Shown here: one piece after another, positions 46,469-54,814 of the stretch
Numbering within the stretch: the stretch's first letter is position 1
Layout: each line of letters opens with the position of its first letter
NCBI GenBank assembly: GCA_041581135.1
Contig: JBFGCM010000001.1
Location: 1 to 64,000, forward strand
Direction: 5' to 3'
DNA: 64,000 nucleotides
Source: JBFGCM01 sp041581135
GTDB taxonomy: Bacteria; Actinomycetota; Acidimicrobiia; Spongiisociales; UBA5794
Position numbers and translations under genes: made by a program
Notes under the pieces: generated by a model
Database searches by the model: none
What the model saw: only the letters and a program-made list of their open reading frames with translations
What the model was told of the DNA's origin: nothing

Positions 46469-47355
46469 ACCAGCCTCCGGTATCGGCGGTACACGACGAA
46501 CGCCCCGACGACGACGAGCACGATGATGGCGAGCAACGACGCCACCTGGGGAAGGTCGGCCTCGCTGAGAGGGTTCTCGGTGAAGGTGTCGAACACCCAG
46601 TCCCTGATCACGCCGGGATGGTTGGCGATCGCCAGCAGGGCGGACCAGCGGGATCCGGCGAATGCGGCGGTCTCCACCAAGATAAGGGCCATGATGTTGG
46701 AGCCGATCATGACCCCGATGAAGATCGCAGCCGCAGCGGACACGCGGTTGGCGAATGCGGCCACCACGAACGCGACTGTCGCGTAGGTGGCGAGGAAGGC
46801 CAGCGCGGTCACGAGCACCTTGCCCAGCACATCGACGTCGGCGCCGAGGGCGGGGAAGAACCCGTCGCTCGACACGGCCGCCTTGCCGACGTACAGCAAC
46901 ACCTGAGGCAGCAGCATGAAGCCGAGCACGACGATCGAGAGGGCACCGGCGCGGGCGAGGAGGTAGTCCCGCGTGGTCAGCGGCCGGGAGGCATACATGG
47001 CCAGCACGCCTTGGGTTCGGTCCGGCACCAACAGCTCCGGCGCAGCCAACGCGGTGAACAACAGGGCAATGGTGCTGGTGGTGTCGAAGTACCCGGCGTG
47101 ATCCAGCGCCTCAGGGGTGTCAACCGCGAAGCCCTCGAGGAAGATCGCGAGGCCTACTGCCACGATGGCCGGGATGATGGCGATGGCCACGAGGACCCAC
47201 GGGATGACCTTCTTGCGGGCCTTGCGGCGGATGCCCAACACACGCCGGACGCCGTCCTTGACCACCGCGGCGATGGCTCCCCGCTGGCCGAGCCGCTCTC
47301 CCTCGTGGGGCTTGTACCCGAGATCGAAGACGACGCCCCGGCCCACATCGCTCAC
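46465..47355 (-). CDS. ABC transporter permease (ABC-2 type)
   Basis: 296 residues, with six membrane helices. N-terminal cytoplasmic region about 45 residues (VVFDLGYKPHEGERL) before the first helix, an extension not seen in the partner permease. The motif DRTQGVLAMYASRPLTTRDYLLARA resembles the equivalent segment of the second permease (TLSFLAVRPIQRVAI), so the two are distant paralogues. Pairs with the upstream ATPase at 47352 (4-nt overlaps on both sides). Confidence 0.83.
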   Translation of the reverse strand: MSDVGRGVVFDLGYKPHEGERLGQRGAIAAVVKDGVRRVLGIRRKARKKVIPWVLVAIAIIPAIVAVGLAIFLEGFAVDTPEALDHAGYFDTTSTIALLFTALAAPELLVPDRTQGVLAMYASRPLTTRDYLLARAGALSIVVLGFMLLPQVLLYVGKAAVSSDGFFPALGADVDVLGKVLVTALAFLATYATVAFVVAAFANRVSAAAAIFIGVMIGSNIMALILVETAAFAGSRWSALLAIANHPGVIRDWVFDTFTENPLSEADLPQVASLLAIIVLVVVGAFVVYRRYRRLV

Positions 47356-48395
47356 GAGTCACCAGCCTTGCGGCGCTTGCGGTTCGGAGCACGCTCCAGC
47401 GGTGCAAGCCCGGGTCCTGGGGGCAGCTCGGGCGCGTCCGATGCGGTCTGCACCTCGGCGGGGGCATCGCGGTCGGGGCGCGGCTCGTTGCCCAGGAAGA
47501 TGTCCTCGAGCGTGGTCGATCGATGCTGCATGCGCCGTACCCCCGCTCCCGCCTCAACCAGGGCGTCGCGGACGAGGGTGGCGGCGCCGTCGTGCTCGAT
47601 GAACAGCGTGTCGTCATTCAGCTCCACGTGGGCGCCTGCGGCCTGCAGCATGGTGGCGACGGGTTCGGGGTCGCCCATCACCTGGAGCTCGATGACGCCG
47701 GTCTCCACCAACCCACTGAGCGGGCCCGTCCGGAGCACTTTCCCGCCGTCGAGCATCACCACCCAGTCGCAAGTTCGCTCGATGTCGGTGAGCACATGCG
47801 ACGACACGATGATGTCGATGCCGAACTCGCGGAGACGACCGATGAGGTCCAACATCTCGGCGCGTCCATCGGGGTCGAGTCCGGCGGTGGGCTCGTCGAG
47901 CAATACCAGGTCGGGGTCGTGCACGATTGCCTGGGCGAGATTGGCCCGCTGCTTCATGCCGGTGGAGAAGTCACCCAGGAAACGAAACCGCTCCTCGTGC
48001 AGGCCGACCAGGGTCAAGACGTCGCTGGCTCGTTGCCGGGCCGCCTTCGCCGGGATCCCCGCCAGCTCGGCCGCATAGGCGACGAAGTCTGCGGCGGATT
48101 GCTCCAGTGGCAGGCAGCTTCCCTCCGGCATGTATCCCACTCGAGACCGCACCTCCAGCGGGTCGGTGGCGACGTCGGCGTCCATGACACGGACGGAACC
48201 CCTGCTGGGGGAGAGGATGCCCAGCAGGATCTTCAGCAGCGTGGTCTTGCCGGCGCCGTTCGCACCGACGAGACCCACGCGGCCGGAAGGGACCTCGAGG
48301 TCGACGCCGCTGAGAGCCACGATGTCGCCGTACGCATGACCCAGGCCCTTGGTTTCCACCACCGGCGCGCCTCGAGGGTCGTGAGCTGCGGACAT
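47352..48395 (-). CDS. ABC transporter ATP-binding protein
   Basis: 347 residues. Walker A GANGAGKTT, signature FSTGMKQRANLAQ, Walker B LVLLDEPTAGLDP, and SSHVLTD. The C-terminal extension of about 110 residues is longer than in the paralogue at 45527 and ends in a Pro/Arg-rich tail. First gene of the four-gene ABC operon, with TAGGTT 7 nt before the ATG. Confidence 0.9.
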   Translation of the reverse strand: MSAAHDPRGAPVVETKGLGHAYGDIVALSGVDLEVPSGRVGLVGANGAGKTTLLKILLGILSPSRGSVRVMDADVATDPLEVRSRVGYMPEGSCLPLEQSAADFVAYAAELAGIPAKAARQRASDVLTLVGLHEERFRFLGDFSTGMKQRANLAQAIVHDPDLVLLDEPTAGLDPDGRAEMLDLIGRLREFGIDIIVSSHVLTDIERTCDWVVMLDGGKVLRTGPLSGLVETGVIELQVMGDPEPVATMLQAAGAHVELNDDTLFIEHDGAATLVRDALVEAGAGVRRMQHRSTTLEDIFLGNEPRPDRDAPAEVQTASDAPELPPGPGLAPLERAPNRKRRKAGDS

Positions 48396-48402
48396 GGCCG
48401 GA

Positions 48403-48408
48403 AACCTA
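48403..48408 (-). promoter_or_regulatory. Putative -10 element (leaderless) for the ABC operon
   Basis: TAGGTT on the reverse strand lies 7 nt before the ATG at 48395. Confidence 0.45.
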
Positions 48409-48422
48409 GTGAGGTTTTCCGG

Positions 48423-48665
48423 CTAGGACTGCGAGGCCTCCTCGACCTCGGCGCCGTGGCGCTGGGAGCCGCGAGTGAAGGCGCGCCTGGCGGCGGCCCG
48501 GATGCGACGCAGCCGCCGCTCCGCCCAGGCGAACTCGGTGGCGAGCACGGCGAGCCCGGCGAGGATGACGGCGATCCCTGGTCCCGGCAAGAAGAGCAGG
48601 ACGATGCCGACGACGAGAAGGCTCCCGCCGACGAGAGTGACTGCGATCTTTCGAAATGCACGCAT
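48423..48665 (-). CDS. PGPGW-family small membrane protein
   Basis: 80 residues. Two hydrophobic segments around the conserved FLPGPGIAVILAGLAVLATEFAWAERRL, the PGPGW/TIGR02611 pattern, followed by a basic helix. Found widely in actinobacteria, function unknown. Start at ATG 48665. A TAGGAT hexamer lies 14 nt upstream on the reverse strand. Confidence 0.75.
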   Translation of the reverse strand: MRAFRKIAVTLVGGSLLVVGIVLLFLPGPGIAVILAGLAVLATEFAWAERRLRRIRAAARRAFTRGSQRHGAEVEEASQS

Positions 48666-48746
48666 GCCGGTGTCCACCGATCCTACGTGACGCGGGCGGC
48701 TATGAATACGGGGGAGTTCGGACTGGTCGTCGGCGCGGTCGGCTTC

Positions 48747-48752
48747 TAGCTT
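48747..48752 (+). promoter_or_regulatory. Putative -10 element (leaderless) for the 237-residue membrane protein gene
   Basis: TAGCTT lies 6 nt before the GTG at 48759. Confidence 0.45.
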
Positions 48753-48758
48753 GCGCCG

Positions 48759-49472
48759 GTGGATGTCGTCATCGCCATCGCCGCTGCGTCGGTTGCGTCG
48801 GCCTTCGCCGTCCAGCTCCTCTGGGACCTGAAGAGCCGGCCCCGCCCTCACGTCGCGGTGTGGGTCGCCGCCGTGTCGGCGTTCGCGGTAGCCACGTGGG
48901 CCCTCGTGATCGGGCTGGCGTCCGGGTGGACGGAGTTCGGCTTCCGGGTGTTCTACTGGTTGGGTGCCATCGTCAACATCCCGTTGTTCGCAGCTGGTGC
49001 CGCCTTCCTCGTGTTGGGCCCGCGGTGGGGGAGACGCGTCACCGTGGGGGTGGTCATCTACGCCGTCGTCGCCGCGATTCCCGCCTTCTTCGCCCCTGCC
49101 GCCGACGTGGCGGGCGTGGGGATTCCGGAGGGCAGCGAGGTCTTCGATTTCACCTGGGAGGTCGACGCGCTGACCATCGCCGGGCCCCGGGTACTCGCCG
49201 CCGTCGCCGGCGCAGTCGGTACGCTCGTCCTCGTCGGTCTGGCGGCGTACAGTGCCATCGTGCTGCGCCGCACTGCTTCCCGCCGCGCATGGGCCAACCT
49301 GCTGATCATCCTGGGCGTGCTGGCCCCCGCCTTTGGAGGGTCGTTGACCGCCCTCGGCGAGAGCGCCGGCTTCTCGCTCAGTCTGCTGGTGGGGGTGGGG
49401 CTGCTGTGGGCCGGTTACCGCCTCGCTTCCGGCAGCGGAGTTCAAGGTTTCGCCCGCGATGTGCCGACATAG
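48759..49472 (+). CDS. Seven-transmembrane protein of unknown function
   Basis: 237 residues with seven hydrophobic segments spread evenly across the sequence and a short acidic loop (VGIPEGSEVFDFTWEVDA) after the fourth. No catalytic motif, retinal lysine motif or signalling domain is visible. The start at GTG 48759 is supported by the TAGCTT box. Function not recognised. The following gene, a repeat-containing secreted protein, starts 5 bp after this gene and may be in the same transcript. Confidence 0.6.
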   Translation: MDVVIAIAAASVASAFAVQLLWDLKSRPRPHVAVWVAAVSAFAVATWALVIGLASGWTEFGFRVFYWLGAIVNIPLFAAGAAFLVLGPRWGRRVTVGVVIYAVVAAIPAFFAPAADVAGVGIPEGSEVFDFTWEVDALTIAGPRVLAAVAGAVGTLVLVGLAAYSAIVLRRTASRRAWANLLIILGVLAPAFGGSLTALGESAGFSLSLLVGVGLLWAGYRLASGSGVQGFARDVPT

Positions 49473-49477
49473 ATCCC

Positions 49478-51784
49478 GTGCGGAAGATCCTGCTCTCATT
49501 GCTCCTGATGGTCACCTCTTTGATCGTCGTTGCCGCGCCGGCGGCGGCGGCTCCCGCCGACATCATGGTCGGCGGCTTCTCGTCGACCGACAGCCACAAG
49601 TTCGCGGCCGGTAACCCACCCCAGTCGTGGGCTCCGGGCATCGACGTCGCCGGTCGGGAGACCGTGATCTATGACCAGCTCGTGGTGGCCGGGTACGACG
49701 TCTCGTGGATCTCCGACGCCGACATCACCAACCTGGGCACGTTGCGCACGCTCGATGCCGTGGTGCTGCCCTACACCATCGCCATGAGCGAAGCCGGGGG
49801 CCTGACCCTGTTGGAGTGGATTCGCGAGGGTGGCGCCCTGATTTCGTTGTTCGCTTCGCCCCGTGCGTTCCTCGACGAGGGTGAGTGGCAGCTGTGGATC
49901 ATCGAGACCCAGGCACGGGCCTGGGAGTACGGCCCTCTCAACGAGGCGTACCAGACCGTCTTCACCAATGATCCCCAGATCAGCGACTACAGCGTCGTGG
50001 AGGACGCCTCGACGCATCCCATCCTCGAGGCGGTGCGTTCCAACCTCGGCATCACCTCGATCCGGCTGGATCGTCCTCTGGGAAGCGGGGCCGAGTTCAC
50101 AACGCCGATCAACACCAATGCCCAATCGATTCTCGAGTTCGAGATCAACGACCCGTCATGGCCCGAGTTCGACGGATTCACCGCCGCCCAGGCCACGACG
50201 TACGGCTACGGGCGCGTCGTGTACTTCGACTTCCCGATCGTCGACTATCTGCCGACCTACAACTTCACGCTGTCCAGCCAGACCCACGACGGCGCCACCC
50301 AAGGGGACATCTTCAAGCACCTGTTGAACGAGTCGATCAACTGGGCGGTCGAGCCGGGTCTCGACTACGCCCCGGTGGTGAGCCGAGCAACGGCGTGGGC
50401 CGAGATCGACATCTACTCGAACTCCGTCTTCATGCGGCCCTACGTGGCGTTCTTTGGGGACCAGGCCTCCCGCGGCGATCTGACCCTCCGCATCTTCGAC
50501 CCTGCAGGCGACCTGATGTGGTCGCATTTCCACCCGACCGTGGGCGCAGAACCGGGCATCGTCTTGGGGCCGGAGAAGTTCGGCACACCACGGTGGGAGC
50601 CCGGCGTGACGCTCGACGACGGCGAGTACACCATCGAGGTCGAGTTCCGCTACGGCTACCCGGAGTACGACCGGTTGCACGTCCAGCAAGCACACCTCGT
50701 CCGCAAGCAGGGCACCAACTTGCTCACCCAGCCGCTGGCGGATCCCGTGGACGAGACCTTCGTCGGCGACTTCGACGGTGACGGCAAAGATGACGTCGCC
50801 ACATTCCACACCGCCACCGGCAACTGGTTCGTGCAGCGGTCCGACGGTGCGTCGTTTGCCCCCGAGCACTGGGCCCACTTCTCCACGACCACCGGCTGGG
50901 ATCCGTTCCTGGTAGGCGATTTCACCGGTGACGGCAAGGACGACATCGCCGCCTATCACCCCGGCAGCGGCCGCTGGTGGATCATGCGATCGAGCGGCCT
51001 CGAGTTCGGGCTCGAGCTGTGGGCCACGTTCAGCACGAAGACCGGCTGGGATCCGTTCCTGGTCGGCGATTTCACCGGTGACGGCAAGGACGACGTCGCC
51101 GCCTACTACGAGCCGCTGGGACGTTGGTGGGTGAACGCCTCCACCGGGTCGGGGTTCAACCCGGCACTGTGGTCGACGTTCGCCACGACGTCGGGCTGGG
51201 ACCCGATCCGGGTCGGCGACTTCGACGGTGACGGCAAGGACGACATCGTCGCCTACTACGAGGCGTTGGGACGTTGGTGGGTGAACCGCTCCAACGGCAG
51301 CAGCTTCGATCTGAGCCACTGGACGACATTCGGTACCAAGTCCGGGTGGGACCCGGTGCTGGTCGGCGATTTCACTGGTGACGGCAAGGACGACACGGCG
51401 TCGTACTACGAACCCCTGGGACGCTGGTGGATCAACGCGTCGACGGGCTCGGACTTCGTCCAGGCGCACTGGTCCACATACGCCACGACGTCGGGTTGGA
51501 CTCCGGTGACGGTGGGGGACTTCAACGCCGATGGCAAGGACGACATCGCCTCCTACTACGAGCCGCTGGGCCGCTGGTGGGTGAACATCTCCGAGGGTGC
51601 TGGATTCGATCTCACCATGTGGGCCCAGTTCGGTACCGCGTCCGGCTGGAATCCACAGCTGGTCGGGGACTTCTCCGGAGACGGCCGGGACGACGTCGTG
51701 AGCTACTACCCGGCCACCAAGGACTGGTGGGTGTCCACCTCTGACGGCTCGGCATTCACGACGACTCGGTGGCTCGACGAGTAG
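49478..51784 (+). CDS. Secreted protein with class I GATase-like N-terminal domain and FG-GAP/VCBS-like repeats
   Basis: 768 residues from GTG 49478. A signal peptide (MRKILLSLLLMVTSLIVVAAPAAA) is followed by a domain of about 260 residues with a class I GATase-like pattern (VLPYTIAMSEAGGLTLLEWI, GGALISLFASP), then a beta-rich domain (about 290-420), and seven 50-residue repeats of the type GDFTGDGKDDIAAYHP. The repeats have Asp-rich calcium-binding loops. Exported and probably cell-wall or matrix associated. Shares its repeat family with the amidase at 19822. Function unknown. Confidence 0.72.
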   Translation: MRKILLSLLLMVTSLIVVAAPAAAAPADIMVGGFSSTDSHKFAAGNPPQSWAPGIDVAGRETVIYDQLVVAGYDVSWISDADITNLGTLRTLDAVVLPYTIAMSEAGGLTLLEWIREGGALISLFASPRAFLDEGEWQLWIIETQARAWEYGPLNEAYQTVFTNDPQISDYSVVEDASTHPILEAVRSNLGITSIRLDRPLGSGAEFTTPINTNAQSILEFEINDPSWPEFDGFTAAQATTYGYGRVVYFDFPIVDYLPTYNFTLSSQTHDGATQGDIFKHLLNESINWAVEPGLDYAPVVSRATAWAEIDIYSNSVFMRPYVAFFGDQASRGDLTLRIFDPAGDLMWSHFHPTVGAEPGIVLGPEKFGTPRWEPGVTLDDGEYTIEVEFRYGYPEYDRLHVQQAHLVRKQGTNLLTQPLADPVDETFVGDFDGDGKDDVATFHTATGNWFVQRSDGASFAPEHWAHFSTTTGWDPFLVGDFTGDGKDDIAAYHPGSGRWWIMRSSGLEFGLELWATFSTKTGWDPFLVGDFTGDGKDDVAAYYEPLGRWWVNASTGSGFNPALWSTFATTSGWDPIRVGDFDGDGKDDIVAYYEALGRWWVNRSNGSSFDLSHWTTFGTKSGWDPVLVGDFTGDGKDDTASYYEPLGRWWINASTGSDFVQAHWSTYATTSGWTPVTVGDFNADGKDDIASYYEPLGRWWVNISEGAGFDLTMWAQFGTASGWNPQLVGDFSGDGRDDVVSYYPATKDWWVSTSDGSAFTTTRWLDE
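50765..51784 (+). repeat. Seven tandem 150-bp (50-residue) FG-GAP/VCBS-like repeats
   Basis: Units start at 50765, 50915, 51065, 51215, 51365, 51515 and 51665; the last is shortened to 120 bp. Consensus GDF.GDGKDD...Y...GRWW...S....F....W..F.T..GWdP..V. Confidence 0.85.
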
Positions 51785-51787
51785 CGG

Positions 51788-51793
51788 TAGATT
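51788..51793 (+). promoter_or_regulatory. Putative -10 element (leaderless) for the Gfo/Idh/MocA gene
   Basis: TAGATT lies 7 nt before the GTG at 51801, just after the previous stop codon. Confidence 0.45.
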
Positions 51794-51800
51794 CCCGCGG

Positions 51801-52811
51801 GTGCAGACATCCGCAGAACCGGTCCGGGTCGCAGTGGTCGGCCTGGGACGAATGGGCCGCTATCACCTCGATGTGCTCGCCGGCGTCGGAGAGCTCGATG
51901 TCGTTGCCGTCGCCGACGCCAGCAGGGACGCACTCGATGCCGTGGCTCCGCTGCTGCCGGCCGGAGCCACCGCCTACGGGGATGCCACATCGGCGTTCCG
52001 GCATCCGGGCGTCGAGGCGTGCCTGATCGCCACTTCGACCCCCACTCATCCCGAGCTGACCGCGGCCGCACTCGGGGGCGGGCTGCACGTGCTGTGCGAG
52101 AAGCCCCTCACACTCCAGCCCGGTGCCGTGGATCTCGGTGGCATGGCTGCCGCACATGATCTCCTGCTGCAGATCGGGTTCTGGCGGCGCTTCTCCCCAC
52201 CCTGGCTGCATGCCAAGCGCCTCATCGCCGAAGGGGCCATCGGGCAACCCCTCATGGTGCGGCTGGCCCAATGGGACGCCCATCCTCCACCTCCCGAGTT
52301 CTGTGACCCGGCGGTGAGCGGGGGCTTGGCCATCGACTGTGGAGTCCACGAATTCGACCTGGCGGAGTGGCTCACGGGCCGCCACGTCACTCAGGTGTGG
52401 AGTCGCGCACTTCCCGTGGTCGACGAGCGTCTGGCCGAGTGCGGTGATGTCGACAACCTGTTGGCGGTTCTGGACCTCGACGGCGGCGGCGTGGCGACGG
52501 TCGACCTCAGCCGCAACGCCCGCTACGGCGACGACGTGCGCACGGAGGTGCTGGGTTCCGAGGGGGCGCTCTTCATCGAGCTGCTGCCCACCGGTCGGGT
52601 CCGGTTGGCGAGTGGCGCCGGAGTGGAGCTGATCGAAGAGACTCCCGACGCCATGAGAGACGGCGTGGCACACCAGGCACGGGCTTTCGCCGCCGTGGTC
52701 CGCGGCCAGAAGCACGACCTCCCGGGGGCCGAGGCGAGCGATCGGGCGGTCCGCATCGGTCTCGCCGTGCAGCGGTCGGCGACCACCGGCTCAGCGCAAG
52801 TCGTTGCGTGA
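51801..52811 (+). CDS. Gfo/Idh/MocA-family oxidoreductase
   Basis: 336 residues. N-terminal NAD(P)-binding Rossmann fold (VRVAVVGLGRMGRYHLDVLAGV), EKP motif (CEKPLTLQPG, about residue 100) and a C-terminal substrate domain containing the DCGVHEFDLAEW motif, which fits inositol dehydrogenase-like members of the family. Predicted sugar or cyclitol dehydrogenase. GTG start at 51801. The next gene (ChbG-like) lies 3 bp away on the opposite strand. Confidence 0.85.
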   Translation: MQTSAEPVRVAVVGLGRMGRYHLDVLAGVGELDVVAVADASRDALDAVAPLLPAGATAYGDATSAFRHPGVEACLIATSTPTHPELTAAALGGGLHVLCEKPLTLQPGAVDLGGMAAAHDLLLQIGFWRRFSPPWLHAKRLIAEGAIGQPLMVRLAQWDAHPPPPEFCDPAVSGGLAIDCGVHEFDLAEWLTGRHVTQVWSRALPVVDERLAECGDVDNLLAVLDLDGGGVATVDLSRNARYGDDVRTEVLGSEGALFIELLPTGRVRLASGAGVELIEETPDAMRDGVAHQARAFAAVVRGQKHDLPGAEASDRAVRIGLAVQRSATTGSAQVVA

Positions 52812-52814
52812 GCG

Positions 52815-53645
52815 TCACCGATCGCGTCTGAATCCGATCAACTCGATGGGTTGATCGCGGATCCACGCCACGAAGTCCGGGTCCATGAACAGGTCGTACT
52901 CGGCGATGCGCCAGTCGGCGTCATTGGGGTGGACGGCTGAGATGTCGCCCGGGGCCGCGCAGTGCAACGAGAGGAACGTGGTGCCGTCTTCGGCTTCCGA
53001 GATGAGCCGCTCGAAGCTGGATCGAACCGGCGAGCCTTGGTGGCTGAGCCCCATCTCGAAGCGGTCGCCCACCGCCAGATCGGCTGCGGCAAGCCGCCGC
53101 CGCGCCTCCAGCACCCGCTCGATGTCGACGTCCTCCAGGTCGACGTCGTCGCAGTATCGCTCCATCGCAACCGGGAACAGCATGGGGAGGCCGTGGGCGA
53201 TGGCCAGGTCCACCGTGTCGGCGACGAACTCGGGTGCCAGTGCGGCGCCCATGTGGTGGTCGAGATGCGTGACCTCGATCCCTGCGTCCACCGCCCTCGC
53301 AACTTGGGCGCGCAGCTCGGTGGCGACGGCCTCGGGATGGGCGTGGCGGCGCAGCTCGGTGGTGGTGCTCCACAGGTAGCCGTCGGTGTCGAAGAGTCCG
53401 GAGGCGACGGACGTGGTCGACAGCGGACGCCACCGGAAGGCCACTGACTCACTTGTCAACGCAAGGTGCACTCCGAGATCCAGGTCGGGGCGCCGGCGCG
53501 CCATGGCAGCCGCCTCCGGGAACCACGGGCTGGGAACGATCACCGAGCCCGAGACCTCGACGACGACGGCGGCCAGTTGCTCAATGGCGACGTTGGCGCC
53601 GTGGGCAGATGCCACGTCATCGACGTGGACGATCAGCTCTCGCAC
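52815..53645 (-). CDS. ChbG/HpnK-like carbohydrate deacetylase (YdjC family)
   Basis: 276 residues. YdjC/ChbG fold: VHVDDVASAHGANVAIEQL with the acidic metal ligand at the N terminus, LDLGVHLALTSE and VTHLDHHMGAAL for the His ligands of the metal site. The family deacetylates N-acetylated sugars (chito-oligosaccharides in ChbG). GTG start; no signal peptide, so the substrate is cytoplasmic. Not obviously linked to the neighbouring BMC genes. Confidence 0.83.
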   Translation of the reverse strand: MRELIVHVDDVASAHGANVAIEQLAAVVVEVSGSVIVPSPWFPEAAAMARRRPDLDLGVHLALTSESVAFRWRPLSTTSVASGLFDTDGYLWSTTTELRRHAHPEAVATELRAQVARAVDAGIEVTHLDHHMGAALAPEFVADTVDLAIAHGLPMLFPVAMERYCDDVDLEDVDIERVLEARRRLAAADLAVGDRFEMGLSHQGSPVRSSFERLISEAEDGTTFLSLHCAAPGDISAVHPNDADWRIAEYDLFMDPDFVAWIRDQPIELIGFRRDR

Positions 53646-53681
53646 GCGGCCGCGTCGTCTGTGTCGGCGAGCGACGGGCGC

Positions 53682-53927
53682 TCAGCCGGGAACGAGGAAG
53701 TCGTGGATCTTCTCGTTGGCGGCTTCCATCACTTGGAGGGCAAGGTCACCGAGTGCCCTGGCGATGGCCACTTCTTCTCCGATGACCGGCACGGGCCGAT
53801 CGCTCGGGTTGCGTCGGGCCTTGCCCGTCGATTCGAAGTGATCGCCGCGTAGGAACAGCTCGGCACGAACCACCGTGTCGGTGTCGTCCTCCCAGATGTG
53901 GATCTCTACGTTGACGTCCGTCTCCAT
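53682..53927 (-). CDS. DUF1876 domain protein
   Basis: 81 residues. Start at ATG 53927, with AGGAGG about 7 nt upstream on the reverse strand. The pattern VNVEIHIWEDDTDTVVRAELFLRGDHFESTGKARRNPSD... is typical of DUF1876, a double-stranded RNA-binding-like domain found almost only in actinobacteria. Function unknown. Separated by 94 bp from the HTH gene that precedes it on the same strand. Confidence 0.82.
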   Translation of the reverse strand: METDVNVEIHIWEDDTDTVVRAELFLRGDHFESTGKARRNPSDRPVPVIGEEVAIARALGDLALQVMEAANEKIHDFLVPG

Positions 53928-54021
53928 CTCGCCTCCTTGCCGGTCGCGCAAACGGGGCGTCTGCCCTCATGTTTCCCGGCTCCGACTGGCCATGCAAGGG
54001 GCATTTCGGCCCCATGGGGCC

Positions 54022-54744
54022 TCAGCGGCGGATCCGCAGCCGGCGCCGGAGTCGCTGCCACCGGGCCCGTCGCCCCGAGGGGAGGCCGGTCGAGCCCGGT
54101 GGTGGCGGTTGTGGCAGGACCCCGGGCGATGCTCCGATGTCGGCGGCCGGTAGGGCCTCATCTCGGGTATCTCCGGCGTCTTCGTCGGACGTGGGGATGT
54201 CGGCGGAGGGCGCGTCAGGCGCCGATGGTGGGGTGGAAACGACCTCGGGCGTGATAGGCCGGCGAAGGGTGCTGAGCTGCTCGCGGAGGAACTGCACCTC
54301 CGTCTCCGCCTTGGCTGCTCGCTCCCGAGCCTCGGCGAGCTGTTGCCCTGCCTCGTGCAGGTTCCCAAGCTGGGTGAGCATGCGCTCCCACGCGTCGAGG
54401 GGGACGATCATCGTGCCTGGTGGGGGAGTGCCGGCCACGTCGTCGACGGGAGCGGTTGGGATTCGGCCCAGGCGCTCACCTCGGCTGCGGACCTCTGCCA
54501 GGGACACCATCCAGCGCCCGTCGATCACCTGGCCCGGGATCTTGCCCTTGCGAGCCCACGTGCGCACCGTGGACATCGGGATGCCGGTGGCCTCGTGGGC
54601 CTGTCGAATCGTCACCCACGTCGCCGGCGATGGGCTTCGGGTCGGTCCTTCGGTGGCACGCGCCGGAGGAGGCGGCGGCGGTACTGCCCGGCGGTGGCGC
54701 GCCAGCGTTTCGGCCTCCCAAACCAGTCCCGGGTCCCTCTCCAC
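54022..54744 (-). CDS. MerR-like helix-turn-helix protein with coiled coil
   Basis: 240 residues from GTG 54744 (an ATG at 54753 is an alternative). After a Pro-rich leader, residues about 43-80 contain a MerR/excisionase-type HTH (TIRQAHEATGIPMSTVRTWARKGKIPG...), followed by a predicted coiled coil (about 130-160, heptad-like hydrophobic and Glu/Arg residues) and a Pro/Ala-rich acidic tail ending in an Arg-rich segment. It is divergent from the BMC operon, so it could regulate it; that is inference from position. Effector domain not recognised. Confidence 0.7.
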   Translation of the reverse strand: MERDPGLVWEAETLARHRRAVPPPPPPARATEGPTRSPSPATWVTIRQAHEATGIPMSTVRTWARKGKIPGQVIDGRWMVSLAEVRSRGERLGRIPTAPVDDVAGTPPPGTMIVPLDAWERMLTQLGNLHEAGQQLAEARERAAKAETEVQFLREQLSTLRRPITPEVVSTPPSAPDAPSADIPTSDEDAGDTRDEALPAADIGASPGVLPQPPPPGSTGLPSGRRARWQRLRRRLRIRR

Positions 54745-54751
54745 GTTCGGC

Positions 54752-54757
54752 ATGCTA
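54752..54757 (-). promoter_or_regulatory. Putative -10 element (leaderless) for the HTH gene
   Basis: TAGCAT on the reverse strand lies 7 nt before the GTG at 54744 and overlaps the alternative ATG at 54753. This supports the GTG as the true start. Confidence 0.4.
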
Positions 54758-54784
54758 CGAGAGTGGCCGGCCCCTCGCTCTCTC

Positions 54785-54790
54785 TAGGAT
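54785..54790 (+). promoter_or_regulatory. Putative -10 element of the BMC operon
   Basis: TAGGAT in the divergent gap upstream of the isomerase gene. The leader would be about 18 nt and carry GAGGAG (54797-54802). No good -35 hexamer is seen at 17-nt spacing. Confidence 0.45.
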
Positions 54791-54814
54791 GCGGCCGAGG
54801 AGTTGTGTGCACCA

